Source of the DNA: Phyllobacterium sp. 628
GTDB lineage: Bacteria; Pseudomonadota; Alphaproteobacteria; Rhizobiales; Rhizobiaceae
Assembly (NCBI RefSeq): GCF_014189505.1
Contig: NZ_CP050301.1
Location: 3,541,501 to 3,605,500, forward strand
Direction of reading: 5' to 3'
DNA: 64,000 nt
The notes under the pieces are model-generated. The model did no database searches and was not told the DNA's origin. It worked only from the letters and a program-made list of their open reading frames with translations. Position numbers and translations under genes: made by a program. This document shows positions 1-9,085 of the stretch, one piece after another; positions within the stretch are counted from its first letter, which is position 1; every line of letters begins with the position of its first letter.

Positions 1-116
1 ACCTTGCGGAGGAAGCAGTCGCCAACATCCAAGGGGCACTGGTGCTGGCCCGCGCATTGAATGACCCCGCTGTGTTTGAGCGGGCAATGCTCAGGATCGA
101 GCGCCGGTTGCTATGA
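1..116 (+). CDS. TetR/AcrR family regulator, C-terminal end (partial)
   Basis: Only the last 37 codons lie in the window (frame starting at base 3, TGA at 114-116). The visible peptide, with stretches such as NIQGALVLARALNDP and ending ERRLL, resembles the end of the ligand-binding domain of LmrA/YxaF-like TetR repressors. The DNA-binding half lies outside the window, so function and target cannot be stated. The gene is convergent with the TetA-like exporter and overlaps its end by 6 bp. TetR repressors of exporters are more often divergent from them, so a functional link with the neighbour is uncertain. Confidence 0.65.
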   Translation, partial: LAEEAVANIQGALVLARALNDPAVFERAMLRIERRLL

Positions 117-1382
117 TGCCTCGTTGGAGACAAGTGCACCCGGTGCCAGAGGTTCGGCCTTGGCCAGCGCGGTTTTTTCCACACGCAAGACAAAGACCAT
201 CACGGCAATTGCCACGAAAACACCGCCAAGCACATAGGGCGCACCGCCAAAGGTGATCAGTGCATTTGGCGCGGTGAAGATCGCGAAAATCTGAGTGAAA
301 ATCAGCGGGCCAATAATGTTGGTGATACTGAACAGGCTCGTCATGGCACCCTGCAACTCGCCCTGCTCGGAAGGCGGAACTTTTGCGGAGGCAATGCTGC
401 GCATTGCCGGGTCAGCGACGCTTTCAAGACAGGTCGCCACAATCACCGCATAGACCATCCAGCCTTGCCATGCGGCGGCATAACCAAAGAAACCAAGCGC
501 GGTGAAAACGAGCCCGATAACAGCCGTATGCCATTCGCCAAATCTGGCTACCACCCGAGGCAGGATAAAGCCCATGACAATCGCGCCGCCCATGCCAAAC
601 ACACCCAGCGACAGGCCGATATCCCGCTGGTTCCAGTCATAGCGGTAGGCACTGACAAATGACCAGACCGAGGGGTAAGCCATGTGGCCAAGCGTCAGCA
701 TGAAAAACACCAGCCCGATCCAGAGAATGCCTTTATGCCCGCGCATCTGCTTGAGGGCGCCGAGCGGGTTAGCACGCGTCCAGTCGAATGTGCGGCGATT
801 TTTGACCTCCAGTGTTTCCGGCAGAAAGAAATAAGCCACGATGAAATTGAGGAATGCTATCAGCGCGGCACCGTAGAACGGTACGCGCGGTCCAAACTCT
901 CCGAGCAATCCGCCGATGATAGGCCCAAGGACGAAGCCGACACCAAACGCGATTCCCAATAATCCAAAATTCTTGGCGCGGTTCTCATCCGTACTCACAT
1001 CAGCGATGTAGGCGGACGCAGTCGAGAAACTCGCACCGCTGATACCGGCCAGGACACGGCCGATGAACAGCACGCCAAAGCTGGTTGCCAATGCGCAGAT
1101 CAGATTATCGATGGCAAATGTAAACACAGACGCGAGCAACACCGGACGGCGTCCGAACCGGTCGCTCAAATTGCCAATCAATGGTGCGAAAATGAACTGC
1201 ATGGCGGCATAGACAAACAGCAGCCACCCGCCATCAATTGCCGCCTGGCTGACATCCGAGCCTGTCAATTGTTCGAGATAGGCTGGCAATACCGGCACGA
1301 TAATCGCGATGCCGATAACATCGAGCAGAAGCATGATAAAGACGAGAGTCAGCCCACGTTTGGCAAGGACGGGATCAATCAT
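111..1382 (-). CDS. MFS exporter, TetA-like (TCR family)
   Basis: A 423-residue inner-membrane drug:proton antiporter of the 12-helix major facilitator superfamily. Helix 1 begins near residue 10, and the loop 2-3 signature GNLSDRFGRRP (about 70-80) is the family motif A. Motif C-like glycines (GVGFVLGPIIGGLLGE) lie near helix 5. Length and sequence pattern fit the tetracycline-resistance subfamily, but many chromosomal TetA-like proteins do not confer tetracycline resistance, so the substrate is open. It is followed by the end of a TetR gene on the other strand and preceded by a repeat-filled intergenic stretch. No strong Shine-Dalgarno is visible before this ATG. Confidence 0.85.
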   Translation of the reverse strand: MIDPVLAKRGLTLVFIMLLLDVIGIAIIVPVLPAYLEQLTGSDVSQAAIDGGWLLFVYAAMQFIFAPLIGNLSDRFGRRPVLLASVFTFAIDNLICALATSFGVLFIGRVLAGISGASFSTASAYIADVSTDENRAKNFGLLGIAFGVGFVLGPIIGGLLGEFGPRVPFYGAALIAFLNFIVAYFFLPETLEVKNRRTFDWTRANPLGALKQMRGHKGILWIGLVFFMLTLGHMAYPSVWSFVSAYRYDWNQRDIGLSLGVFGMGGAIVMGFILPRVVARFGEWHTAVIGLVFTALGFFGYAAAWQGWMVYAVIVATCLESVADPAMRSIASAKVPPSEQGELQGAMTSLFSITNIIGPLIFTQIFAIFTAPNALITFGGAPYVLGGVFVAIAVMVFVLRVEKTALAKAEPLAPGALVSNEAS

Positions 1383-1588
1383 CGAAAAACTCGCGCTAGA
1401 TATCCCGGAGCGAAATAAACCCGGAAAATGCTCTTAAACGATTTCTGCAAGCGAAACAATACGTGAACATGATCAGAAAATCCGGGGAAAAGCTTCCAAA
1501 TTATGTGCTTGAGCAAAAATCTCCTGACAAGGACTGCCAAACAAACTCAAAAATGAAGAGGTCTGTACCGGCGTTGCATCTCTGTTGC

Positions 1589-1724
1589 GCGTGGTTCGCC
1601 CTTCGACAAGCTCAGGAGCTCACCATGAGGGAGAGGGATGGGTTGCAGGGAGCTAAGGTCTGCAATGTTTCCGACGAGCCTTGCAGCCAACCATCTCCCT
1701 CATGGTGAGCTTGTCGAACCACGC
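1589..1724. repeat. Palindromic intergenic repeat, copy 1
   Basis: Two inverted arms of the GCGTGGTTCGACAAGCTCAC...CCATGAGGGAG type (1589-1634 and 1695-1724) flank a spacer of about 60 bp with internal complementarity. The left arm carries an extra piece (CCCTTCGACAAGCTCAGGAG) that looks like a partial internal duplication. Related elements lie at 3133-3255 and 57561-57681. The rest of the gene-free interval 1383-1776 shows no other supported feature. Confidence 0.85.
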
Positions 1725-1776
1725 AGAGAAGATCCTGCCAAGTACCACTAGCAACGCTTCAACCCAACAACACCCT

Positions 1777-2241
1777 TTACCTCGCATAATGGGTTGGCAA
1801 AGCCGTCGTCGCCTTCAAAGTCTCCATCGAAACCGAGGCGGATATGTCAAAAAACTCGACCTTTTCAACCAGCGTTTTGTAGATACCGTCATAGGCTTCG
1901 ACACGCGGCAGAACCAGTTTCAGGATATAATCAATTGTGCCTGTCATTCGGTGCACCTCGACAATTTCAGGGATATCGATGATCGCCGCTCGAAACTGCT
2001 CCAGCCAATCGGCCGAGTGCCGTGCCGTCCGCACAATCACAAACATCGTAGTCGGCAGTCCCATGACAGGACGGTCGAGTAATACAACGCGCCCCGCGAT
2101 ATATTTCTCCTCCTCAAGCCGCTGGATCCGGCGCGAACAAGCCGATATGGACAGGTTGACCCGGTCAGCCAGATCAGAGACTGCAAGAGAAGCATCCTGT
2201 TGCAGCAAATCCAGAATCTTACGGTCACGATCATCGAGCAT
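1777..2241 (-). CDS. Lrp/AsnC family transcriptional regulator
   Basis: A 154-residue protein beginning MLDDRDRKILDLLQ, the standard start of feast/famine regulators. An N-terminal winged helix-turn-helix (about 5-55, with NLSISACSRRIQRLEEE as recognition region) is followed by an amino-acid-sensing RAM domain. The upstream in-frame ATG at 2307 would add 22 residues unlike the family, so the start at 2241 is preferred. It is divergent from the Asp/Glu racemase gene 145 bp away, a common arrangement for an Lrp-type protein controlling amino-acid metabolism. That regulatory link is inference. Confidence 0.88.
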   Translation of the reverse strand: MLDDRDRKILDLLQQDASLAVSDLADRVNLSISACSRRIQRLEEEKYIAGRVVLLDRPVMGLPTTMFVIVRTARHSADWLEQFRAAIIDIPEIVEVHRMTGTIDYILKLVLPRVEAYDGIYKTLVEKVEFFDISASVSMETLKATTALPTHYAR

Positions 2242-2385
2242 GGCAATCCTCAGGCAAATTTTCAGCGCTGCATCATCATAACACGCCGAATATTTGCATG
2301 GAAACAAATTTCCGTTGCAAACTTTGCGAACCCTTCGCGCGCGCTTCGAACTATGATTCCAGCATCGATTTCAAGGGAGTTTGTG

Positions 2386-3108
2386 ATGCAGACGATTGGA
2401 CTTATTGGCGGAATGAGTTGGGAAAGCACTGCTGTCTATTACCGGCAGATCAATGAGGCCGTCCGCGCCCGTCTGGGTGGGCTGGCTTCCGCCAAGGTCG
2501 CGATGCAATCGCTTGATTTCTCCGAAATCGTCGCCCTGCAAAAGAGCAATCGATGGGATGACGCAGCAGCACTTCTATCCGATGCGGCCAAACGCCTTGA
2601 AGCTGCCGGTGCCGATAGCGTTCTCATCTGCACCAATACCATGCACCTCGTTGCTGACGATGTAGCAAAATCGATCAATGTGCCCTTGATCGACATCCGC
2701 CGCGAAACCGGCCTCGTGCTGGCTGCCGCAGGCAAGAAGCGCCCGCTTCTTATGGCAACGCGTTACACGATGGAGCATGGGTTTTATGCCGATTATATGC
2801 GCGATGAATTCGGCATCGAGGTCGTTGTGCCCAATGAAATCGATCGCGCAAAAGTTCATTCGGTGATTTTCGATGAACTCTGCTGCGGTATCGTGAAGGA
2901 AGATTCCCGCCACGCTCTGGAAAAGATCATTCTGCGCGGCAAGGAAGCCGGTGCTGATTGCGTCATTCTCGGCTGCACGGAAATCTGCCTGTCGGTCACC
3001 GACGATAACGTCGCCCTGCCCGTATTCGACTCAACAACAATCCACTCCAATGCGGCTGTCGCCCATGCATTGGGACTGGATTTCGCGGGCAAGCAGAACG
3101 CCATTTAG
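2386..3108 (+). CDS. Aspartate/glutamate racemase family protein
   Basis: A 240-residue cytoplasmic enzyme of the cofactor-independent Asp/Glu racemase superfamily (YgeA-like). The start MQTIGLIGGMSWES is typical, and an AAGGGAG Shine-Dalgarno lies 6 bp upstream. Both catalytic cysteines are present: Cys82 in CTNTMH and Cys197 in GCTE, as expected for two-base racemization through opposed thiols. The substrate (aspartate, glutamate or a broader set) cannot be read from the sequence. It is transcribed divergently from an Lrp/AsnC regulator and ends before a palindromic repeat that separates it from the convergent metallopeptidase. Confidence 0.88.
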   Translation: MQTIGLIGGMSWESTAVYYRQINEAVRARLGGLASAKVAMQSLDFSEIVALQKSNRWDDAAALLSDAAKRLEAAGADSVLICTNTMHLVADDVAKSINVPLIDIRRETGLVLAAAGKKRPLLMATRYTMEHGFYADYMRDEFGIEVVVPNEIDRAKVHSVIFDELCCGIVKEDSRHALEKIILRGKEAGADCVILGCTEICLSVTDDNVALPVFDSTTIHSNAAVAHALGLDFAGKQNAI

Positions 3109-3132
3109 CGGTCTGAAATTTGCATGAGCACG

Positions 3133-3255
3133 GTGCGTGGTTCGACAAGCTCACCATGAGGGAGATTGTGGATTGCGGGAGCTGTGTTCTGCAAATGATC
3201 GGGCTGATAATGCAGTCAGCAATCTCCCTCATGGTGAGCTTGTCGAACCACGCAC
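3133..3255. repeat. Palindromic intergenic repeat, copy 2 (perfect 36-bp arms)
   Basis: The arms 3133-3168 and 3220-3255 are perfect inverted copies of each other, starting GTGCGTGGTTCGACAAGC and ending in GAGGGAGATTG. The spacer is 51 bp. The element fills the gap between the convergent racemase and metallopeptidase genes, and a transcript of either strand could form a very long hairpin there. It shares arms and spacer words (GGAGCTNNGTTCTGCAA) with copies 1 and 3. Confidence 0.9.
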
Positions 3256-3280
3256 CACTTATCGTGCAGCGGCGGTTTGA

Positions 3281-4225
3281 TCAGATAGCGCCGCTGAATG
3301 TATCGCAGCTATCGAGCTTGCCACTGTCAAAGCCGCGTTTGAACCACGAACTGCGCTGCGCAGATGTTCCGTGGTTGAAGCTTTCAGGAACCACATAACC
3401 CTGCATCTTGCGCTGCAAAGTATCATCGCCGATCTGCTTGGCCGCATTCAGCGCTTCTTCCAGATCGCCTGCTTCAAGAATACCCTTCTGCTGGGTAAAA
3501 TGTCCCCAGATACCGGCAAAACAATCCGCCTGAAGCTCGACACGAACAGACATGGCGTTGGCGTCGCCCTCACTCATGCTCTGACGCATCTGATTGAACT
3601 TCGGCAGGACACCAATCAGGTTCTGCACATGGTGTCCAACTTCATGCGCCAGCACATAAGCCTGCGCAAAATCACCTGACGCCCCGAACTTTTTGTCCAA
3701 CTCATCGTAAAAGCTCAGGTCGATGTAGAGCTTCTTGTCACCCGGGCAGTAGAATGGTCCTGAGGCCGCACTGGCAAAGCCGCATGCCGAACGCACCTGA
3801 CCATTGAACAAAACCATCGTTGGCGGCGGATATTGCTTGCCTTCAGATTGGAAAATGCCGCTCCAGACATCTTCTGTCTCGGCCAAAACGGTTTTGACGA
3901 ACTGGGTCATCTGATCATTGCTTTGAGCAGACGTCCGTGGAGCCGATGACTGGGTCTGGCTTTGTCCCGGCGCCAGCTGATCGAGACCACCGCCGTCAAC
4001 CAGAATCTGCATCGGGTCAATATTGGTGCAGAATTTCAGGAACAGAAAAATAGCCGCGAGAATAAGGATGCCCGATATGCCGCCGCCTCGAACGGATTGC
4101 ATGCCGCCGCCACTGGGAAAGCGAAAACCGCCACCATTGCCTAGTCCGCCGGATGAACCGCCGTCATCGCCCTCGGTGCGGCGGTCCTCAACATTGTCAC
4201 TCTGTCTACCGCCCTGCCAACGCAT
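3281..4225 (-). CDS. Neutral zinc metallopeptidase, YpfJ family
   Basis: A 314-residue membrane-anchored protein of the putative neutral zinc metallopeptidase family. The N-terminus is hydrophilic and glycine-rich (1-48), followed by one transmembrane segment (about 49-67, GILILAAIFLFLKF), a Gln/Ser-rich linker and a C-terminal peptidase domain. His194, Glu195 and His198 form the HEVGH zinc site. A Cys pair near 148/160 may form a disulfide. The start at 4225 has a good CAGGAGGT Shine-Dalgarno; an in-frame extension to 4321 lacks support. The physiological substrate is unknown for the family. Confidence 0.88.
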   Translation of the reverse strand: MRWQGGRQSDNVEDRRTEGDDGGSSGGLGNGGGFRFPSGGGMQSVRGGGISGILILAAIFLFLKFCTNIDPMQILVDGGGLDQLAPGQSQTQSSAPRTSAQSNDQMTQFVKTVLAETEDVWSGIFQSEGKQYPPPTMVLFNGQVRSACGFASAASGPFYCPGDKKLYIDLSFYDELDKKFGASGDFAQAYVLAHEVGHHVQNLIGVLPKFNQMRQSMSEGDANAMSVRVELQADCFAGIWGHFTQQKGILEAGDLEEALNAAKQIGDDTLQRKMQGYVVPESFNHGTSAQRSSWFKRGFDSGKLDSCDTFSGAI

Positions 4226-4424
4226 TTCCCACCTCCTGATCGCCTTCGGCCGAACCGGCCGATATGCTGCACTTCCAACAGTATAGTGCGTTATTTGTTC
4301 CACGCACGATGCTATTTTCAACTGCTGGCTGCAATCTATTCATGATCAATTTTCGTGACCGATTAATGCAGCAGAACCCTTATGTTTGGGCAGCAGATCA
4401 ATATGAGAGATCATCTCTTGTGTT

Positions 4425-4566
4425 ATCCATGCAAAGTGCGGCGAAAAAGCATGGATTTGCGCGTTTTTTGGGGTTACGTAATGCGATGGCTTTGCCTATA
4501 AGGCAGCCTTAGCCTCGCATTAGGAATTTTGTGTCTGCCCGTACGGTCGAATCCGTGCGGTTTTTT
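4425..4566 (+). ncRNA. Structured leader or small RNA upstream of carB
   Basis: Three successive stem-loops lie in the gene-free stretch before carB: 4425-4456 (ATCCATGC/GCATGGAT), 4479-4522 (TAATGCGA/TCGCATTA with a second inner helix), and 4539-4560 (CCGTACGG/CCGTGCGG) followed by six T. The third has the form of an intrinsic terminator and sits 30 nt before the carB ATG. A smaller hairpin is at 4406-4418. Either carB is controlled by premature termination, or a separate small RNA ends here. The loop of hairpin 1 contains GTGCGG, which could pair with the left arm of the terminator. No known family was recognised. Confidence 0.5.
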
Positions 4567-4595
4567 GTGCAGCACGCTGTTGATAGGAAGAAGCC

Positions 4596-7500
4596 ATGCC
4601 AAAACGCACCGACATCAAATCTATTCTGATCATCGGCGCAGGACCGATTATCATCGGTCAGGCATGCGAATTCGATTATTCCGGTACACAGGCCTGCAAG
4701 GCTTTGAAAGAGGAAGGCTACCGAGTCATCCTTGTGAACTCCAATCCGGCAACGATCATGACCGATCCGGAACTGGCCGACGCGACCTACATCGAGCCGA
4801 TCACCCCGGAAGTTGTTGCCAAAATCATCGCCAAGGAACGCCCTGACGCTCTGCTGCCAACCATGGGTGGTCAGACTGCGCTGAACACAGCGCTTTCGCT
4901 GCGCCGCATGGGCGTTCTGGAACGCTACAATGTTGAAATGATCGGCGCCAACGCCGAGGCAATCGACAAGGCCGAAGACCGCGCGCTTTTCCGCGAAGCC
5001 ATGGCCAAGATCGGCCTTGAAACCCCCAAGTCCATGCTGGCCAATGCGACAGAGGTCAAGAATCTCGATCGCAAGTTGCACAAGGAACAGCGCGAAGTTG
5101 TCAAAGGCCAGTATTCCGGTGCCGAGCTTGATGCGGCTCTCGACAAGCTGGAAACCGAATGGCAGCTCGGTGAAGGCGACCGCAAGCAGCGCTATGTATC
5201 CCACGCGCTTGGAATGGCCGGTGCTGCGCTTGACCATGTCGGCCTTCCCGCGATCATCCGCCCGTCATTTACCATGGGTGGAACCGGCGGCGGCATAGCT
5301 TACAATCGCACCGAATTCTACGAAATCATCGGCAGCGGCCTTGATGCTTCCCCGACCACAGAAGTGCTGATCGAAGAATCGGTTCTCGGCTGGAAGGAAT
5401 ATGAAATGGAAGTCGTCCGCGACAAGGCGGACAATTGCATTATCATCTGCTCCATCGAGAATATCGATCCGATGGGCGTTCATACAGGCGACTCGATCAC
5501 CGTAGCACCGGCCTTGACCCTGACGGACAAGGAATATCAGATCATGCGCAATGCCTCGATCGCTGTATTGCGTGAGATCGGTGTTGAGACAGGCGGCTCC
5601 AATGTGCAGTTCGCCGTCAATCCTGAAAACGGCCGCCTGATCGTCATCGAGATGAACCCGCGCGTATCCCGTTCTTCGGCCCTTGCCTCCAAGGCAACAG
5701 GCTTCCCGATTGCCAAGATCGCAGCGAAGCTTGCTGTCGGCTACACGTTGGACGAGCTGGAAAACGATATTACCGGTGGTGCAACCCCGGCTTCGTTCGA
5801 ACCATCCATTGATTATGTCGTCACCAAGATCCCACGCTTTGCCTTCGAAAAATTCCCCGGAGCGGAGCCGACACTGACAACAGCGATGAAGTCTGTTGGT
5901 GAAGTCATGGCGATTGGCCGCACGTTCAAGGAATCGCTGCAGAAAGCCCTGCGCGGCCTCGAAACCGGCCTCACGGGTCTCGACGAGATCGCCATTCCCG
6001 GCCTCGGCGAAGGCAGCGACAACAATGCCATCCGCGCCGCCATCGGCACACCGACGCCGGACCGCCTGCGCATGGTCGGACAGGCCTTGCGGTTGGGCCT
6101 GAGCGTTGAAGAAGTGCATGAGGGTTGCAAGATCGATCCATGGTTCCTCGAACAGATGGCGGAAATCATCGCCACCGAAGAACGCGTGCGCGAACACGGT
6201 CTGCCACAGGATGCACAGAACCTGCGTATGCTGAAGGGCATGGGCTTCTCCGATGCGCGCCTTGCCAGCCTTGCCAAGATCGAGCCGAATGATGTGCTCA
6301 AACTGCGCAACAAGCTGGATGTTCATCCGGTCTTCAAACGTATTGATACCTGCGCGGCCGAATTCGCCTCACCGACAGCCTATATGTACTCCACCTACGA
6401 AGTGCCATTTGCGGGCGCCGTTGCGTCCGAAGCGCAGGTTTCTGATCGCAAGAAGGTCGTCATTCTTGGCGGCGGACCCAATCGTATCGGTCAGGGCATC
6501 GAGTTCGATTATTGCTGCTGCCATGCGGCCTTCGCCCTGCGCGATGCCGGTTATGAAGCCATCATGATCAACTGCAATCCGGAAACGGTATCGACTGATT
6601 ACGACACATCAGATCGTCTGTACTTTGAGCCATTGACTGCAGAAGACGTGCTTGAAATCCTGCGCGTCGAGCAGACAGCCGGAACATTGCACGGCGTCAT
6701 CGTTCAGTTCGGTGGACAGACACCGCTGAAACTCGCCGAAGCGCTCGAAAAGGCTGGCATCCCGATCCTCGGGACGTCGCCCGATGCTATCGATCTGGCT
6801 GAAGACCGCGACCGTTTCCAGAAACTGCTGATCAAGCTTGATCTGACCCAGCCCAAGAATGGCATTGCTTATTCGGTTGAGCAGGCGCGCACCATCGCCG
6901 GTGAGCTTGGCTTCCCGCTGGTTGTCCGCCCGTCCTACGTTCTCGGCGGCCGCGCCATGCAGATCATCCACGATGAGCGCGCGTTGCAGAGCTACCTGCT
7001 CGACACGGTGCCGGAACTCGTCCCGGAAGACATCAAACAAAAATATCCGAACGACAAGACCGGTCAGATCAACACGTTGCTTGGCAAGAACCCGTTGCTG
7101 TTTGATCGCTACCTCAGCGAAGCCATCGAAGTCGATGTGGATTGTCTGTGCGACGGCAAGGACACCTGGGTTTCCGGCATCATGGAACATATCGAAGAAG
7201 CCGGCATTCACTCGGGCGACAGTGCCTGCTCGCTGCCGGTTCATTCGCTTTCTGCCGAGATCGTCGCGCAGCTTGAAGCTGAAACTGCGGCGCTGGCAAA
7301 ATCGCTCAATGTCGTTGGCTTGATGAATGTGCAATACGCCATCAAGGACGGCACGATCTATGTGCTGGAAGTCAATCCGCGCGCGTCGCGTACGGTGCCC
7401 TTCGTTGCCAAGACCATCGGCAAGCCAATCGCCAAGATCGCAGCCCGCATCATGGCGGGCGAAACACTGGATGAGGCCTTGGCTAATTACGGCGGCAAGC

Positions 7501-8078
7501 CATCCAGCACCGGACGCAAGCACATTGCAGTCAAGGAAGCTGTCTTCCCATTCGCCCGCTTCCCCGGTGTCGATATCCTGCTCGGACCAGAAATGCGTTC
7601 GACCGGCGAAGTCATGGGGCTCGATTATGACTATGCGTTGGCCTTCGCCAAGGCACAGCTTGGTGCCGGTGTTGACCTGCCGCGCGATGGAACATTGTTT
7701 GTGTCTGTCCGTGACGAAGACAAGCAACGCATCCTCTCGCCGGTCAAACGGCTTGCCGAGCTTGGCTTCAAGGTTCTTGCAACTGGCGGTACGGCCCGTT
7801 TCCTCGCGGAAAATGGCGTTGCGGCACAGAAGATCAACAAGGTTCAGGAAGGTCGCCCGCACGTCGAAGATGCTATTCGCAACCGGCAGGTCCAGCTGGT
7901 GTTCAACACGACAGATAGTGCCAAGGCGATCTCGGACTCGAAATCACTGCGCCGCGCGACGCTGATGCAGAAAGTACCATATTACACGACCCTGTCTGGA
8001 GCCGATGCCGTGGCCGAGGCCATTGCAGCGCTCAAAGCTGGCTCGCTTGAAGTGCGTCCCCTACAGGATTATTTCTAA
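4596..8078 (+). CDS. carB: Carbamoyl-phosphate synthase large subunit
   Basis: A 1160-residue subunit that makes carbamoyl phosphate from bicarbonate, ammonia (channelled from CarA) and two ATP, feeding arginine and pyrimidine synthesis. Two homologous ATP-grasp halves are visible, each opening with a glycine-rich segment ([18 protein letters not shown] near 13 and [17 protein letters not shown] near 625). A C-terminal MGS-like allosteric domain follows from about residue 1020. Compared with E. coli CarB (1073 residues) there is an extra charged segment at about 150-205. The start [14 protein letters not shown] has GGAAGAAG upstream. carA is not in the window. A strong hairpin follows the stop. 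Confidence 0.97.
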   Translation: MPKRTDIKSILIIGAGPIIIGQACEFDYSGTQACKALKEEGYRVILVNSNPATIMTDPELADATYIEPITPEVVAKIIAKERPDALLPTMGGQTALNTALSLRRMGVLERYNVEMIGANAEAIDKAEDRALFREAMAKIGLETPKSMLANATEVKNLDRKLHKEQREVVKGQYSGAELDAALDKLETEWQLGEGDRKQRYVSHALGMAGAALDHVGLPAIIRPSFTMGGTGGGIAYNRTEFYEIIGSGLDASPTTEVLIEESVLGWKEYEMEVVRDKADNCIIICSIENIDPMGVHTGDSITVAPALTLTDKEYQIMRNASIAVLREIGVETGGSNVQFAVNPENGRLIVIEMNPRVSRSSALASKATGFPIAKIAAKLAVGYTLDELENDITGGATPASFEPSIDYVVTKIPRFAFEKFPGAEPTLTTAMKSVGEVMAIGRTFKESLQKALRGLETGLTGLDEIAIPGLGEGSDNNAIRAAIGTPTPDRLRMVGQALRLGLSVEEVHEGCKIDPWFLEQMAEIIATEERVREHGLPQDAQNLRMLKGMGFSDARLASLAKIEPNDVLKLRNKLDVHPVFKRIDTCAAEFASPTAYMYSTYEVPFAGAVASEAQVSDRKKVVILGGGPNRIGQGIEFDYCCCHAAFALRDAGYEAIMINCNPETVSTDYDTSDRLYFEPLTAEDVLEILRVEQTAGTLHGVIVQFGGQTPLKLAEALEKAGIPILGTSPDAIDLAEDRDRFQKLLIKLDLTQPKNGIAYSVEQARTIAGELGFPLVVRPSYVLGGRAMQIIHDERALQSYLLDTVPELVPEDIKQKYPNDKTGQINTLLGKNPLLFDRYLSEAIEVDVDCLCDGKDTWVSGIMEHIEEAGIHSGDSACSLPVHSLSAEIVAQLEAETAALAKSLNVVGLMNVQYAIKDGTIYVLEVNPRASRTVPFVAKTIGKPIAKIAARIMAGETLDEALANYGGKPSSTGRKHIAVKEAVFPFARFPGVDILLGPEMRSTGEVMGLDYDYALAFAKAQLGAGVDLPRDGTLFVSVRDEDKQRILSPVKRLAELGFKVLATGGTARFLAENGVAAQKINKVQEGRPHVEDAIRNRQVQLVFNTTDSAKAISDSKSLRRATLMQKVPYYTTLSGADAVAEAIAALKAGSLEVRPLQDYF

Positions 8079-8084
8079 GCCCTG

Positions 8085-8119
8085 ATCTGGTCACGGCCCA
8101 TGCCGTGACCAGATTTTAT
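8085..8119. terminator. Bidirectional terminator, carB / DUF1801 gene
   Basis: A perfect 13-bp stem (8085-8097 with 8102-8114, core CTGGTCACGGC/GCCGTGACCAG) with a CCAT loop is followed by TTTATT. It lies between the convergent carB and DUF1801 genes and can serve carB and, in part, the minus-strand pair. Confidence 0.8.
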
Positions 8120-8121
8120 TG

Positions 8122-8505
8122 TCAGGTGCGCTTGGGTTCCTTTGTCGGATCGCCCTTTTCCGCGTTGAGCGCCACACCGGCCGCGACAAGCTTGGTGACC
8201 ACAGCTGTTTTTAATTCACCCGGACCCTGCAGTTTCAGCGAAGCCATCAAAAAGCTGCCGTTCTCTTCAAGTTTTGGTTCAAGCGATTTCATTTCCGCGC
8301 CACGCCACAGCGCAAACGCCACATGCGACTTGTGCGCTTTGAAGAGGCACACTGGACCATTGGACTCATAAACCGGATGGCCCCATTTGAAGGTCTCCGT
8401 AATTCCGTCCACACTCAATATGTCCCGCCGCAGCGCCACCAGAGCTTCTGCCTGCCAGCCACCAAGGCCCGCAATATAATCGTCAACCGTCTTGGCCACG
8501 TTCAC
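8122..8505 (-). CDS. DUF1801 domain protein (YdhG-like)
   Basis: A 127-residue small soluble protein. The pattern WQAEALVALRRDIL, FKWGHPVYE and an aromatic/glycine-rich middle (ALWRGAEM) matches the DUF1801/YdhG fold, related to iron-sulfur-cluster-scaffold-like frataxin folds. The biochemical function is not established. It follows the ArsR-type gene by 23 bp on the same strand, so the two probably form an operon. ArsR regulators paired with DUF1801 or AHSA1 proteins are common in Hyphomicrobiales. The tail is Lys/Pro/Thr-rich. Confidence 0.75.
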   Translation of the reverse strand: MNVAKTVDDYIAGLGGWQAEALVALRRDILSVDGITETFKWGHPVYESNGPVCLFKAHKSHVAFALWRGAEMKSLEPKLEENGSFLMASLKLQGPGELKTAVVTKLVAAGVALNAEKGDPTKEPKRT

Positions 8506-8528
8506 CCCTCCCTCTCATGTTTCAAAGC

Positions 8529-8876
8529 TTAGTTCGGCGTCCCGTCAGGATCGCCCTTCTGCAATGTTTGCAGGTAATCTTCAAGCCGATCGAGACTCTC
8601 ATCCCAAAATCGCCGGTAAAATTCCAGCCAATCGGAAACCTCGCGCAACGGTGCCGCTTCGAGCCTGCACGGCCGCCACTGCGCTTCCCTACCCCGCGCG
8701 ATCAGCCCGGCCTTCTCCAAAACCTTTAAGTGCTTCGAAACGGCTGGCATGCTCATCTTAAAGGGCTCTGCCAATTCGGTCACGGATGTCTCGCCCTCGG
8801 CCAAACGTGCCAGAATAGCGCGCCGTGTCGGATCGGCGAGCGCTGCAAGGATGCCACTGAGGCGATCAGGCGTCAT
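8529..8876 (-). CDS. ArsR/SmtB family transcriptional repressor
   Basis: A 115-residue winged-helix repressor. The pattern ALADPTRRAILARLAEGETSVTELAEPF...MPAVSKHLKVLEKAGLI is the ArsR helix-turn-helix of the SdpR-like branch without metal-binding cysteines, so a metal sensor role is unlikely. The last 30 residues (EFYRRFWDESLDRLEDYLQ) form the usual C-terminal dimer helix. It heads an operon with the DUF1801 gene. An AT-rich imperfect palindrome just upstream is its probable operator. Confidence 0.88.
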   Translation of the reverse strand: MTPDRLSGILAALADPTRRAILARLAEGETSVTELAEPFKMSMPAVSKHLKVLEKAGLIARGREAQWRPCRLEAAPLREVSDWLEFYRRFWDESLDRLEDYLQTLQKGDPDGTPN

Positions 8877-8879
8877 ATG

Positions 8880-8906
8880 CTATATTACCTTTAGGTTAAA
8901 TAATAT
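8880..8906. promoter_or_regulatory. Probable ArsR operator/promoter
   Basis: An imperfect palindrome around ATTACCTTTAGGTTAAAT, with outer arms ATATTA/TAATAT, lies immediately before the ArsR start codon. ArsR proteins of this branch autoregulate through AT-rich palindromes of the type TTAACC-TTTAG-GTTAA, which fits. The assignment rests on pattern and position only. Confidence 0.5.
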
Positions 8907-9013
8907 GAAAGGGATACTCCAGTGCCCAATAGGTGTCAAGAATCAGGTATTTAAAGCACGTACACATCTGCGTGCGAATCTCCCATAAACCTCAAATCCA
9001 TTTGAAAAACCAT

Positions 9014-9044
9014 TTGACCTCAACCTCACTGGAGGTTTTATAGA
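9014..9044 (+). promoter_or_regulatory. SoxR/MerR-type promoter with 19-bp spacer
   Basis: TTGACC (9014-9019) and TATAGA (9039-9044) are separated by 19 bp, the over-long spacer typical of MerR-family promoters. A dyad CCTCAA-N6-TGGAGG (9018-9035) lies within it and differs from the SoxR consensus CCTCAA-N6-TTGAGG by one base. Transcription would begin about 35 bp before the NmrA-like gene. No MerR or SoxR gene is in the window. Confidence 0.65.
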
Positions 9045-9085
9045 GTGCGCTCCTTGTTTGATTTCGAATTACCCAGGAGCAATCG

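Noticed and set aside
1-1382. TetR/TetA regulatory pair at the window start
   Set aside because: The TetR end is convergent with the exporter rather than divergent, and its DNA-binding part is outside the window, so the pairing cannot be supported.
5265-7862. Long antisense open frames inside carB (minus strand 5265-6326 and 6609-7862)
   Set aside because: They are shadows of a strongly conserved gene on the plus strand, with unusual composition and no recognisable domain.
8506-8528. Possible single fused ArsR-DUF1801 gene
   Set aside because: Each frame has its own start and stop separated by 23 bp; there is no sign of a fusion.
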